NCBI GenBank assembly: GCA_963920705.1
Contig: OY987232.1
Location: 14,633,726 to 14,697,725, forward strand
Source of the DNA: Odiellus spinosus
Lineage: Eukaryota > Arthropoda > Arachnida > Opiliones > Phalangiidae
Length of the DNA stretch: 64,000 nt
Direction: 5' to 3'
Shown here: positions 43,432-54,640 of the stretch, piece after piece
How the letters are laid out: every line of letters begins with the position of its first letter
How positions within the stretch are numbered: the first letter of the stretch is position 1
The notes under the pieces: model-generated
What the model was told of the DNA's origin: nothing
The model's input: the letters and a program-made list of their open reading frames with translations, nothing else
Databases searched by the model: none
Program-made: the position numbers and the translations under genes

Positions 43432-46425
43432 TCAGGTTGATCTTAATGATTTAAAATTGCATCTACGAACCATTTTCAAACGTTCTTGTTTCACAAGCAT
43501 GTCGTGTTGTTCTTGCATCTTTAGACGCGCGAGTCTAATTTCTTTTTCATAATTTCTCTCTGCAATGAAAACATTCTCAAACAAAAATTCTTTGCCCTAA
43601 TATATTTTTAGTTTTCATCACATTATTCACATACAAAGCTACGCTTCCACTTTTAACCGTAATCATATGATTCATGAGAAAGCAATTAATTTAAAATAGG
43701 GAAAAATATCCATTATTTCAAATTTTTTAATTAAAATATTCAGTCACCAGTTTGCAAAATCGGTTTTGCTTTCTGGTTCTGGTTCTGGAACTATTCATAT
43801 TAGCACCACGTATAAATTTATGTACGGGTTAAAACCAACTGGCTATTTAAATTTTAGTAAAGTCTGGCTTGAAATATCTAATTGTCGTTAAATAGTGGAT
43901 GAATTAAGTGCAGCTTTAATTATGTGCGATAAAAACTAGTGTAGATTTAGACCTTTGACAGTTTCACAAATATGGATCATCATACTCACCTGTATTTTCT
44001 GCAGAACCACTTTTACTTGAACTTGGTGTTTGAATATTTTCAGTTTTAATGTTTCTAAAAGAGTTCAACTTCTCAAACTTAGCAATTTTCTCAGCCCTTT
44101 TTTGGTTGGCTCTCTGAAATAAATTACACATTGAGGGGGTACTTTTCCTATTGACGCACAATAATTGACAGGTTCCCCTTACAGAAAATAGTTAGTCATA
44201 AGAGGTCTAATACCCTTTTCAGACAAGGCATAACTAGCCGGTTTAATCAGATTTAGCCGAGGTTTATTGAACTGAGAAGGCTATGTAAACCTCAGTTAAA
44301 TCTGATTAAACCATGGCTAATTATGCCTCGTCTGAAGAGGTTATAAGGGAAGTTTTTCAGATGTCTTATGTAGTCTTAAGAGGTCTTGGGGAAGTCTTTA
44401 AGATGTCTTTAGCACCTTTGTAGTGTTCTTGAGGACCTCTTCAGACAAGACTAAATTTTTTTGGTACGGGTCATTTTGTGCAAATTGGAAAAGGTGGTCA
44501 AAACCAGGTCTTTATCAGGCAGTATCCTGATTTACTCCCCTTTTATGTCAACCCATTTTCTAGATAATACAATCCCTTGCTTAAAATTGGGACCCATGTA
44601 GCAAAATATTGTATACTTACCTGCTTAATTTTCAAACTTTCTTGTTGCAACAGCCTATCATGCCTTTCTTGTAAAGGATTTCTAGTACTGTGAATAGAAT
44701 CTTAAAAAAAAAAAAATGGCATTTTTATACAACGCAGACCTTTCTGTGCTAATCTAATATGGAGTGCCCTTACTGAAAAAGGTTAGTCTGATCTGAAGAG
44801 GTCCTCAAGAACACTAAAAAGTCTCAGAGAAGTCTTAACAACTTCTCCAAGACTTCTTGTCACAATGAAAGACTTCCCCAAGACCTCTTACACCCGAAAC
44901 ACTTCCTTAAGACCTCTTAAGACTAACTTTTTTTGGTAAGGATGGCGAGTTAGGCCCAATTTTTGGGCCTATAGGCTATTAAGGCTCAAAAATTGTGCCT
45001 AACAGATGTGGTGGCTATTTTGGCCCAAATATGGCTACTATAGTAAATTCATGTACTCTTTTCACCTGCGGAATATTTCAATTCACTTCTATTACTAGTA
45101 GCTGCTTCGTGATTAGAGGATCCACCTCCAAGTTGATTCTCGGAATAAAATGGACCTGGCTTATGAAACCTTTCGTATCTCTGTATTTTTTCTAGTCTCT
45201 TCTGTTGCTCACGCTGAAATTAAAACTATTAAGGGCAAACTCTCAACTTGCTTGACCTGGTCAAGCGTCGATTTTTCCTTGTTAATCTTTATAAAATCTT
45301 GAATATCCCCAAGTCCTTCTTCCAGTGCGAGACTGCTAGTAATCAGGCCATCTGGGCTAGTTCCAAGATCTATCTTGGGCATTGTAATAATGTTTTCTTT
45401 CTTTTACCCGTCCATAATATCTTGGAATGTTATCCCTGACTCTATCACAGCAGCGTCTAGTGTCGCGCAGATCAAACAGCTTTTGAGAAACTATTTACAA
45501 TTTAATCAGTTAATTTCTCATATTTTTCTATCACTCTAACGTAATTGTCGATCCAATTTAACATTATTGTTTAGTAATTTGACTTGTCTACCAATTTGAC
45601 TTAATTGTCTACCAATTTGACTTCATTGTCTACCAATTTGACTTAATTGTCTATCAATTTGACTTAATTGTCTACCAATTTGACTTAATTGTCTACCAAT
45701 TTGACTTAATTGTCTACCAATTTGACTTAATTGTCTACCAATTTGACTTAATTGTCTATCAATTTGACTTAATTGTCTACCAATTTGACTTAATTGTCTA
45801 CCAATTTGACTTAATTGTCTACCAATTTGACTTAATTGTCTACCAATTTGACTTAATTGTCTACCAATTTGACTTAATTGTCTACCAATTTGACTTAATT
45901 GTCTACCAATTTGACTTAATTGTCTACCAATTTGACTTAATTGTCTACCAATTTGACTTAATTGTCTACCAATTTGACTTAATTGTCTACCAATTTGACT
46001 TAATTGTCTACCAATTTGACTTAATTGTCTACCAATTTGACTTAATTGTCTACCAATTTGACTTAATTGTCTACCAATTTGACTTAATTGTCTACCAATT
46101 TGACTTAATTGTCTACCAATTTGACTTAATTGTCTACCAATTTGACTTAATTGTCTACCAATTTGACTTAATTGTCTACCAATTTGACTTAATTGTCTAC
46201 CAATTTGACTTAATTGTCTACCAATTTGACTTAATTGTCCACCAATTTGACTTAATTGTCTACCAATTGGTTACTGCACCCTAACCGATCAATAAGTTAG
46301 ATAAAAAAGGGACAAAATCTGAGAAAACAAATTCGAACCTCTTTTATTTTTTTCCTTTCTTCCTCAAGACGCTTATTATGTTCAAGTTGCATTTTCATAC
46401 GAATTTCTTCCATCTCTACAAATTT
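43432..46425 (-). CDS. 3' exons of an unidentified coiled-coil gene with duplicated exon pairs
   Basis: Not recognised. Five exons in gene order: 46425-46339, 45213-45066, 44700-44621, 44113-43990, 43559-43432. All have AG/GT borders and consistent phases (0, 1, 0, 1 alternating). The protein is highly charged and helical: EEIRMKMQLEHNKRLEEERK, then EQQKRLEKIQRYERFHKPG, QERHDRLLQQESLKIKQ, NQKRAEKIAKFEKLNSF, and LKMQEQHDMLVKQERLKM near the stop. Exons 2 and 4 resemble each other, as do exons 1, 3 and 5, so a two-exon unit seems to have been duplicated. The last exon runs into TGA at 43434-43432. Upstream exons must lie beyond 46425 but I could not find them. A 21-bp array fills the intron between the first two exons. 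It could be an axonemal or centrosomal coiled-coil protein; that is a guess. Confidence 0.68.
44175..44470. mobile_element. Family A MITE, copy 8, split by a family B element
   Basis: Left part 44175-44207 (ccccttacagaaaatagtta..), right part 44353-44470 ending ctaaatttttttggtacggg. The family B copy at 44208-44352 sits between them. It lies in the coiled-coil gene intron between 44621 and 44113. Confidence 0.85.
44208..44352. mobile_element. Family B palindromic MITE, copy 3, nested in family A
   Basis: taatacccttttcagacaag at the left, cgtctgaagaggttata at the right, with the same ttattgaactgagaaggcta centre as copies 1 and 2. The ta/ta edges hint at a short TA-type target duplication. It is younger than the family A copy it interrupts. 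Confidence 0.87.
44767..44942. mobile_element. Family A MITE, copy 9
   Basis: cccttactgaaaaaggttag to actaactttttttggtaagg. It is close in sequence to copy 1, including the ctcaagaacactaaa and caacttctccaagacttctt blocks. It lies in the coiled-coil gene intron between 45066 and 44700. Confidence 0.85.
45573..46269. repeat. 21-bp minisatellite in the coiled-coil gene
   Basis: About 33 nearly identical units of tgtctaccaatttgacttaa plus t. The first few units are variant or short; rare units have tctatc or tccacc. It sits in the intron between the exons at 46339 and 45213. It has no spacers, so it is not a CRISPR array. Confidence 0.97.
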
Positions 46426-46928
46426 CTAACGAATTAAAGATAATTTATGAGTTGAATATAGTTATTTATAAACTATGCCTCATTAAAATCATGTTGAAAA
46501 TATATTTAAGAAATATAAGTGATCTTGCAACGGAAACGTACGCTATTAAACTATATTTAGAAGTGAGGAAATGTAAAAAAAATATGAAACTTTTATCAAC
46601 AGTAAACGTTGATTTTTATCTGTTATACGAAGCTGATATTAGAATAAAGGTGGTTTCACAGTCTCTAAAATTTGTGATATTTTAACATTGGCCCTGAGCC
46701 AGAAACTAGAAACAACCCATGTGTGATGCAGTATTAATATGTTATCTATAGAAACAAACTAAAACTAAAGTTTTTTCTGTCATTTTTAGCCACCTACAAA
46801 GAGATGGGTGTAGGCTATTATTTGGAGTCTTGCTGGCAGGCTGGATGTCGTTGCGCAGTGTTTTTAAATCGACCTTTTTGGGGCTAAATTGTAATAGAAA
46901 AGAAACAGTAAAAATGTTCATACATTCA

Positions 46929-47093
46929 CTCTTACGGAAAAAAGTCTTCAAGAACGCTACTAAAGTCTTGGGGAAGTCTTTAAGATATCCCCAAGACTTC
47001 TTGACGTACTGAAAGACTTCCCCAAGACCTCTTAAGACTACGTAAGACACCCGAAAGACTTCCCCTCTTAAGACTAACTATTTTTGGTTAGGG
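46929..47093. mobile_element. Family A MITE, copy 10
   Basis: Left end cttacggaaaaaagtcttca lacks the gttag block; right end ctaactatttttggttaggg. The interior gacttccccaagacctctta is intact. Confidence 0.83.
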
Positions 47094-47637
47094 CAGATTC
47101 TACCCTTATGTATCAGTGCAGTAGATTTTCTCCTATATAGTGCGTTTCTCGTATGAGCATGACATCATAATGTAGAAATTTCAAAAAACATTTCTGAAGT
47201 GACAGTTTACTTAAATTATTTGAACGATATCCTCCGTAAAAGTCTCTACTAGAGGGAGTTAATAGTTTATGCAGGCACTTGCACCCTTTTTTTAAAACAA
47301 CTTTTGAAAAAAAACTTTTTGGGCCAAAAATTAAATTAATTTTACTTCAATCCTATTTAATTGAGGCTCATCAAATTTTAAAATGACGTCAAACACACCC
47401 TTTTAACCCAAGAAACTCCCAATAATTCCTCTAGGGTAGCGTTTGGCCTCCTGGTGTCAGTTATGGAAACACAATATATATTTCTAGATTCTACGCATAA
47501 TATAGAGTCTGAATATATAAACATATGTACTGCTTTGTTTTTATTTATTATACTTTATCCCCAAAATGGTCGATTTAAAAACATAGAAGACGAAAATAGT
47601 CAACCAGCCCTAAAGCATTTAAGCGAGCATGCAATCT

Positions 47638-47895
47638 AGCTACAAGTTTATCGTTTAAATATGCCTAACCCACCATTAAAAAAATTTTACAAACAAATAT
47701 TAAACTAGAACTAAATTTAAATTAAGTGAGATCCTGAATTTCTTCGCATTGACGAGCAGCAACCAATGGGCAAATGCCCATCATTTTAGCGAGATGAGAC
47801 TTTCAATAACATTTGTGCGGACGCAGACCCTTCAATGCGAAGAAATTCAGAATCTTCATTAATCCAGTAAAGTCTATTTTCTGGGTAGGCGAGAA
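47638..47895. mobile_element. Relict of the TTAA foldback family
   Basis: Shares blocks with the element at 56618-57353: ttatcgtttaaat, caaatattaaactagaa, gagatcctgaattt, and near the right aatcttcattaatcc and attttctgggta. A local hairpin (ctgaatttcttcgcattgac and its inverse tcaatgcgaagaaattcag) marks the centre. Outer ends are lost. Confidence 0.65.
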
Positions 47896-48140
47896 TTATT
47901 GGTCACGTTTTAGGTGTACGGTACTGATATTCCAATTTATTCTGAAGTCGTTGGTTGCGCCATCTGGCGACGTTTTTAACAAACGATCTTGATAGCGCTG
48001 TTGAAGGCGGAAATTATATGATTGGCCTGAATGTACCCTTCACTTACATTTAAACTTAACCAAACTTTAAAAATTAATACACCAAAAACGTGTCTAGTAA
48101 TTGCGAATCCGAAAATAAATTCAGATATATTTGTAGGTTA

Positions 48141-48200
48141 TAGTTTCCCTTTAAAGCTTATAGTTTCCCTTTAAAGCTTATAGTTTCCCTTTAAAGCTTA
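48141..48200. repeat. Three perfect 20-bp tandem units
   Basis: tagtttccctttaaagctta three times in a row. Confidence 0.95.
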
Positions 48201-48227
48201 TTCACACGGAGCAAAACGTCAACGAGC

Positions 48228-48315
48228 GAACGTGGAGCAATAAATACTGGAGATCTATGGGGTACTTTTTCTTAAATTAACTATAGGTCTCCCCTAGTTA
48301 TTGCTCCGCGTTCGT
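48228..48315. repeat. Hairpin-forming inverted repeat
   Basis: gaacgtggagcaata at 48228-48242 against ttattgctccgcgttcgtt at 48298-48315. Probably the arms of a short MITE whose ends I could not define. Confidence 0.6.
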
Positions 48316-49349
48316 TAATCTGTTCTCTTCGTCTGAAGAGGTCTTTAATCTAGTCCTAGAACTCAAGCTCTTTATAATAACTTTGGAACAAAAATAATTT
48401 TAGAAAATTAAAACAACATTTAGCATTAAAACTTTTGAAGTTGTCAGGCTAGTGGCAGTGCCCAGGTAAAAAAAAAATTTGGACAACTTGTTTTAAATAC
48501 GTTTATTTCCAGTCCTGTTCTCTGCCGAAAGCGCCCTAAACCACCGGCTCCGAGTCCTAAATCACGCGCCTCAGCGGCGCTCTAACCTATGTGAATTGTA
48601 GCAGACTGGGCGCTAGTGAAACCCAATTAGTCAACGTGGCGTAGAGCCGTAGATTACTGATTTTACGATGCAAAGTTAGCAATTTCTTTCTTTTCTCATT
48701 TTTAAAAATATCAAGATAATTAAAACTACGATTCGTGAAGTGTAAGTGGATTGAAAGACGTAAGAACTGATTTTTGTAAATTCGGAGATTCGGCCGCCTA
48801 GATTCAATTCCTTGGATCAGCTAAGCCTCGGCACCTGTTAACCTGTATTCACTTCGTTTTTGGGATCAGGTCTTCACCACCTCGCCACTGTTGTAATGTA
48901 AGTTAACTTTTATTTGCATCTGATATTTTGCGTTTTGAAGGTTATTGTACATGTTGACTCGTTACTTAATGGCAGGAGTAACATAATGAGCCTCCCTTCG
49001 AAAGGAAATTAGGCAGGAGTAGGCAAATGCCTTCTTGATGTCGAAGAGTTTTCCATTTATTTTTGTAGCAAGTACAGAATATAGTGTAAGATACAATTAA
49101 GAAATTGGAAGAAGCGATTACATAATAGCGTCTCCTTCTAAAACACATTTCAAAATTTGCAAATCTAGTAAAGAATGGGTTTCTTCCGTAGTAATTCAAG
49201 TTTATTTTGCTACATTTTGATTCAGTCTTGTAGAGGTGAAAATTGTGTTAAGGTTCAATCAATTGCGAGAAAAAAATTGAAACATTGGCGAAGAAATATA
49301 TGTTGGAAACAATGGCGAAGAGAATTGGGAGTAAAATGTGGAGGTAAGC

Positions 49350-49465
49350 GGATAGTTCGGTGCAAGAAAATTGGCTGCCGGAGAGTTGGCTGCCAGTGAA
49401 TTTGGTGCTAGGAATATTGGCTGCTGGAATATTATGTGCGATTTGGGCGGAAAATTCGGTGCACA
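49350..49465. repeat. Left arm of a diverged inverted repeat
   Basis: Contains ggatagttcggtgc followed by degenerate ggctgccgg, ggtgctaggaat and ggaaaattcggtgcac units. The reverse complement of 50765-50875 has the same elements in the same order. Together they flank the element at 49604-50577. Confidence 0.65.
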
Positions 49466-49603
49466 TTGTAAAAAAATAACTTCATTCACGAAAAAAAATA
49501 TTATCACCACAAATTAATTGTTAGAGAAATATTAATTATTAAATATTTTCCAAAAAACTGATAAATATTGCACCTTTTCCACAATTCACTAGTTAGCCTT
49601 ATA

Positions 49604-50577
49604 CGAGGGGCTAGTCACTCGAGAAATCAGGTGTACAAAACCGAGGAAATCAATTTCCTGATTTCCAGAAATCACTGGCAATCAGAAATAAATTTTGGAA
49701 AATTTGGAAATCACAAGAAATCAGAGGAAACCACTGGTAATCGAAAGAAATGAGAGGAAATCAAACGGAAATCTAAAGAAATTAGGAAATCATTTTGGGA
49801 GTCATAGGAAATCAAATGGAAATCAGAAATCATTTTGGGAATCACAGGAAATCAAATGGAAATCAGAAATTTTGGGAAACACAGGAAATCAATGAGAATC
49901 ATGAGAAATCACCGGAATCAAATGGAAATCAAAAGGACATCGAAGGAAATCTAAAGAAATCAAATGGAAATCAGAAATTTTGGAAATCACAGGAAATCGC
50001 TGGGAATCACGAGAAATCGCTGGGAATCACGAGAAATCGCTGGGAATCACGAGAAATCACCGGAGTCAAATGACATCGAAGGAAATCAAAATAGAAATCA
50101 AATGGAAATCTAAAGAAATCAGGAAATCAAATGGAAATCAGAAATCATTTTGGGAATCACAGGAAATCAAATAGAAATCAGAAATTTTGGGAATCCCAGG
50201 AAATCACTGGGAATCACCGGAATCAAATGGAAATCAAAATGGAAATCAAATGGAAATCTAAAGAAATCAGAAATCATTTTGGGAATCACAGGGAAATCAA
50301 ATAGAAATCAGAAATTTTGGGAGAAATCACCGGAATCAAATGGAAATCAAAGGAAATCAGAGGAAATAAATGGAAATCAAAGGAAATCAGAGGAAATAAA
50401 TGGAAATCAAAGGAAATCAGAGGAAATAAATGGAAATCAAAGGAAATCAAATTGCAATCAGAGGAAATCAACTTTTTTGGAAATCCAGGAATTCACTTGG
50501 TAATCACTGGAAATCACTTAAATATTTTGGAATCGGAAATCAGGTGTACAAAGTATTTTGAAGTGACTAGCCCCTCG
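49604..50577. mobile_element. 974-bp element filled with ggaaatca repeats, 8-bp target duplication
   Basis: Inverted ends cgaggggctagtcact and agtgactagcccctcg, then a second shared block gaaatcaggtgtacaaa near both ends but in direct orientation. A perfect 8-bp duplication gccttata lies at 49596-49603 and 50578-50585. The interior consists almost wholly of variations on ggaaatcaaatggaaatcag. No transposase is encoded; overlapping open frames follow from the lack of stops in the repeat. Confidence 0.88.
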
Positions 50578-50764
50578 GCCTTATAGGTCTTTTGAACCTT
50601 AATTCTTACTAATGGTGAATAAAAATTATAGCGTTTAATTGAGGCTTCAATCTATGACGATGGCCTACCAGAAAAATTCTAAACGTTTGCAAAACTTAGT
50701 TGAGTTACTAGATGACATGGTTAATTGTAAAATTAATCATGAAAATTCAATTTCTTGAAACACC

Positions 50765-50875
50765 AAGTTTTCCGTGCACCCAATTTTCCCCACCAAATAT
50801 TCTCAGCACCCAATTTTCCGGCAGTCAATTTTCCGGCAGCGAAATTATCCAGCACCGAACTATCCTAGATCCAAA
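50765..50875. repeat. Right arm of a diverged inverted repeat
   Basis: Contains gtgcacccaattttcc, ttttccggcag twice, and gcaccgaactatcct. Inverse partner of 49350-49465. Confidence 0.65.
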
Positions 50876-51397
50876 TGTGGAAACCGTAAATGCAGAAAAA
50901 TTAATTAATGAGAAAATATTCATGGGAACAATTGTGAAAAAAGTGGGAAAAACTTCATAGTTCAGGAGAGAAAAAATCTCTATATTGTCTAGCAACTCTG
51001 TTATCATTTCTCCCCGTAAACAAAACCGAAACGAACCTATTTTTCACATCAGGGCCTTTCACATAAGGCAATTTTTCCCTCCAACCAATTAGTTGGCCCA
51101 ACCCCAACGTTAACAAGTTTAACAAAAGTAATTAATTTTATCTATCAATTTTTACAAATCAATAATTATAGTTGTGACGTCACATCACTAACACGTGTGG
51201 TATACCTCATAAAATGTATGTAATTCTCGAAGTTGGCTCGATAAGTTGTCTAGAAATTTGGTCAGAAACCCAAATTTTCTGTGAATATTTTAATTTCGAC
51301 ATCTTGACCAATTTTGGTTCACGCGGAACAACTAGTTGAGGCAACTCGAATTGTCCCAAGTAGTTGGAGGTAAAAAATGGAGCAATTTCAGGTGTAT

Positions 51398-51730
51398 CAG
51401 AAGCCGATGAAACCCTCCTTTGAAGTCTACTACTCTAATGTTCCATATAGCGCGCCCTCTCTGTATGGGTAAAATTCACAATTTTACGAGATCGGAGGGG
51501 TCCTACTTCATACCTCTGTCTACGGAAAATTGGAAATTCTCTCTCTCCACAAATGACGTTTTTTGACGAGCTCCAAGGCTGCTAGAGATATTCGCTCGAC
51601 GAACTCCCGCTCCGAAAATATCTATCGTTAGGAGGCGTACGAATCGCGCTTTTTGAAACTAACCCATACAGAGAGGGGTAGACAAGACCCGGGAGTAATA
51701 GACTTCAAAGGAGGGTTTCATCGGCTTCTG
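51398..51730 (-). mobile_element. Family C element, copy 2
   Basis: 333 bp, inverted relative to copy 1. Perfect 7-bp duplication ggtgtat at 51391-51397 and 51731-51737. Confidence 0.93.
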
Positions 51731-52296
51731 GGTGTATGTATACAAATAAATGGAGCCAAACTTTGCTCGTGCTGCCATAAGTATAATTTTTCATAAGTAT
51801 GCCAATTAAAAAAAAACTTTTTACACCTTGTCAAATACCATGACTTAAACAACGTCATTTTTACCAAATGACGACATTTACTACTGTACGCGATATAATA
51901 ATCTGAATACAATGCTCGCTTGAGGTACTTCTATGCATGGATTAATCAACCTCACAGGGATAATTCTCTCTGGTACCTTTTACCATACTAGTAGTTGAAG
52001 ATATTAGATACAAATCTGGAAGTATATTTTTGGAACGTTGCCATCTCGCGGCTGTTTTTTAAGTCTATTGGAAATTATTTGTTGTAACATTTTAATATTC
52101 GTTTTAAGTTATTTATTTTTATAATCTCTTAAAGTACAACACACGTAGACCATTAACGAGAACATCGTCTGCTTTATAGTTTCTTCCCCCTTCAATATAT
52201 TACCCCCGTATATCGGTAGCCAGAAGCTTCCGGTGTAGATAATTTTTGTCACCAGGGTGCGATTTGAACAATTATTTTAAAAATTATCCCTGTAAG

Positions 52297-52631
52297 CAGA
52301 AGTCGATGAAACCCTCCTTTGAAGTCTACTACTCTGTTCCATATAGCGTTCCTCTCTGTATGGGTAAAATTCCCAATTTTACGAGATCGGAGGGGTCCTA
52401 CTTCATACCCCCCTGTCTACGGAAAATTGGAAATCCTCTCTCTCCACAAACGACGACGTTTTTTTGACAAACTCCAAGGCTACTAGAGATATTCGCTGGA
52501 CGAACTCCCGCTCCGAAAATATCTACCGTTAGGAGGCGTACGAATCGCGCTTTTTGAAACTAACCCATACAGAGAGGGGTAGACAAGACCAGGGAGTAAT
52601 AGACTTCAAAGGAGGGTTTCATCGGCTTCTG
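52297..52631 (-). mobile_element. Family C element, copy 3
   Basis: 335 bp, with left end cagaagtcgatgaaaccctc (one change) and intact right end. Flanks ctgtaag and tctaaaa do not match well, so the target duplication has decayed. Confidence 0.9.
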
Positions 52632-53128
52632 TCTAAAATGGTTATTTTTTATCGTAATTGGGGTACGATTATTATTTCTTAATGATGTTGTTTTTTAATT
52701 TTTTCACCACCTTATAAAACGGTGTAATTTTATCCAAACGCTGAGCCCTGTAACTGAAGTGGTTCTTGTTGGCATACTTATGCGTAATTAGACTACCAAT
52801 GTCGCTGCCAAATGGTGGAATATAATTAGTATTAGGCCTTTCTAATTAAATAACAAAGTTTAAAAATAAATACGTTGAACCGTTTTTTTAGAAAAAACCG
52901 TAGTTGAAAATCAATTTCAATTCAAATTACTTGGCGCCTAAAATCCTCCACCGTAAGACCTTCGCAGTTTTAAAAATGATTTCCTTGCCTTTTCATTTAA
53001 GTTACCAACAATGAGAAATTACAAGGGGTAGGGTGTTGTTTTATTTCTGGACCAGACTTTCGCTGACTGCCTTGTTGAGTTTTAAAGGCAGGTTGACATA
53101 ATTTAAAATGTCATTTTAAATGGAAACT

Positions 53129-53720
53129 GGGGTTTCACTGTCTTGATTTTGCGTTTTTATTAAGGCGGTAGCAAGAATCCATTCAGGTTCCATAAGAATA
53201 TGGGAGTATAGCTTTAGCCTCTGGTACCATCCTCCCAAACTTTGTAACAAAAGTTCGTCCGCAATTTTCGCAACATTTGTACGCTTAGATCTTTTTTCGG
53301 TCGGCTCCATTTTTGTTACCCAAAATCGATTCGAAGCTGACGAACTTTTGCTTCAAAGTTTGGGAGGATGGATATTGAATCGCGGCCCTCCCATCTTCTT
53401 ATGGAACCTGAATGAATTCTTGGCGGTAGTAAAGGGTTATTTAGTACAATGAAAAAACACGAGATGGCACTGATTTTCATAATAGGGGTCTCAGTTTTTC
53501 TGGGGGTAAGGATTGTTTGGGAATGATTTATTTCCCAGTCTACTCAACTTTCTGGTACCTCTTTCACCAGTTTCCCTCCTCTCGCAATAGCGGGTGGGCA
53601 CGCTGTAGGCTAGACTGGTCTCGGATAATAGGCTCTATTGTGGCGACATCTTCGAGTTTACGCGTGAAACACCGTAACTAGAGAAAAATTAAAACTTAAA
53701 ATTGTCAAATTATTGCATTC
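53129..53720. mobile_element. Family D repeat, copy 3, interrupted near its start
   Basis: From ggcggtagtaaagggttatt (53422 onward) to aaaattgtcaaattatt near 53718. The foldback element at 53172-53422 has inserted into its ggtag start, so flanking D sequence may extend left to about 53129. The left boundary is approximate. Confidence 0.6.
53172..53422. mobile_element. Foldback element with 7-bp target duplication
   Basis: 251 bp with arms of about 95 bp: left caagaatccattcaggttcc, ccatcctcccaaactttg; right is the inverse with small changes. Perfect duplication gcggtag at 53165-53171 and 53423-53429. It is nested in a family D copy. Confidence 0.87.
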
Positions 53721-54303
53721 TCTTTTTAAAGATAATTATTAATTTAAAAGTTGATATCAACAATTAAAACGACTTAAAATAGATTTCAAAGTTACTAGTA
53801 TGATTTTAACTTAAATAAACCCCATACACTGAAAGCCTTTTCCGTTCCAATTAAAATTTTAGACCATATCGATGTGGTACCATCCCTTTTAAACGCAAAA
53901 TTATAAAAAGAGCAAATTAATGAAAACAAAAAAGTAGGATCTCAAACAAATTTGGCTCGGAACTTCGTTATCGATTCAACTTTTGCTCTCGTTGCTCAGT
54001 GACTTTTCTTTTCCAAAAATAAACCGAGAAAAGCAATCTGTAGAAACCATTGGAGGGTTAAAAAACAATATACATTTGGCCCAAGAATTGATTTCCCTAT
54101 TATAAGGTTCCTTATACTCGAGGGAGATATTGATCCAAAGACTCTACTTTCAAGGGTTTACAATCAGAGAGAATTAACAATTGGAGTTGAAGTATCTCAT
54201 CCAGGGGCGTCGCTAGGAATGTCAAATTGGGGGTAAGCTATTTTAAGGTTTTGTTAAAATATTTTAATCTAAATTAACGGTTTACTACGGATAAACCATG
54301 AAT

Positions 54304-54640
54304 CAGAAGCCGATGAAACCCTCCTTTGAAGTCTATTACTCCCGGGTCTTGTCTACCCCTCGCTGTATGGGTTAGTCTCAAAAAGCGCGATTCGTACGCC
54401 TCCTAACGGTAGATATTTTCGGAGTAGGAGTTCGTCCAGCGAATATCTCTAGCAGCCTTGGAGTTCGTCAAAAAAAACGTCGTCGTTTGTGGAGAGAGAG
54501 AATTTCCAATTTTCGTAGACAGGGGGGATGAAGTAGGACCCCTCCGATCTCGTAAAATTGTGAATTTTACCCATACAGAGAGGCGCGCTATATCGAACAT
54601 TAGACTAGTAGACTTCAAAGGAGGGTTTCATCGGCTTCTG
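54304..54640 (+). mobile_element. Family C element, copy 4
   Basis: 337 bp. Perfect 7-bp duplication catgaat at 54297-54303 and 54641-54647. Confidence 0.94.

Larger units (their letters stand above)
46426..49595. other. Long stretch without a recognised gene
   Basis: Holds a family A copy, a TTAA-family relict (47638-47895), a 3 x 20 bp repeat (48141-48200) and a hairpin (48228-48315). The GC-richer part at about 48500-48640 could be a promoter or first exon of a flanking gene, but no coding exon is clear. The 5' exons of the coiled-coil gene should be here or farther right. Confidence 0.5.

Noticed and set aside
45573..46269. CRISPR-like regular repeat
   Set aside because: Units are contiguous with no spacers, and the DNA is eukaryotic.
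49568..50586. Set of short Lys/Asn/Glu-rich frames
   Set aside because: They come from ggaaatca repeats inside a mobile element.
51050..51390. Possible foldback (ccctccaac and gttggagg-like arms)
   Set aside because: Arms are short and interrupted, and no target duplication could be found, so I do not list it as an element.
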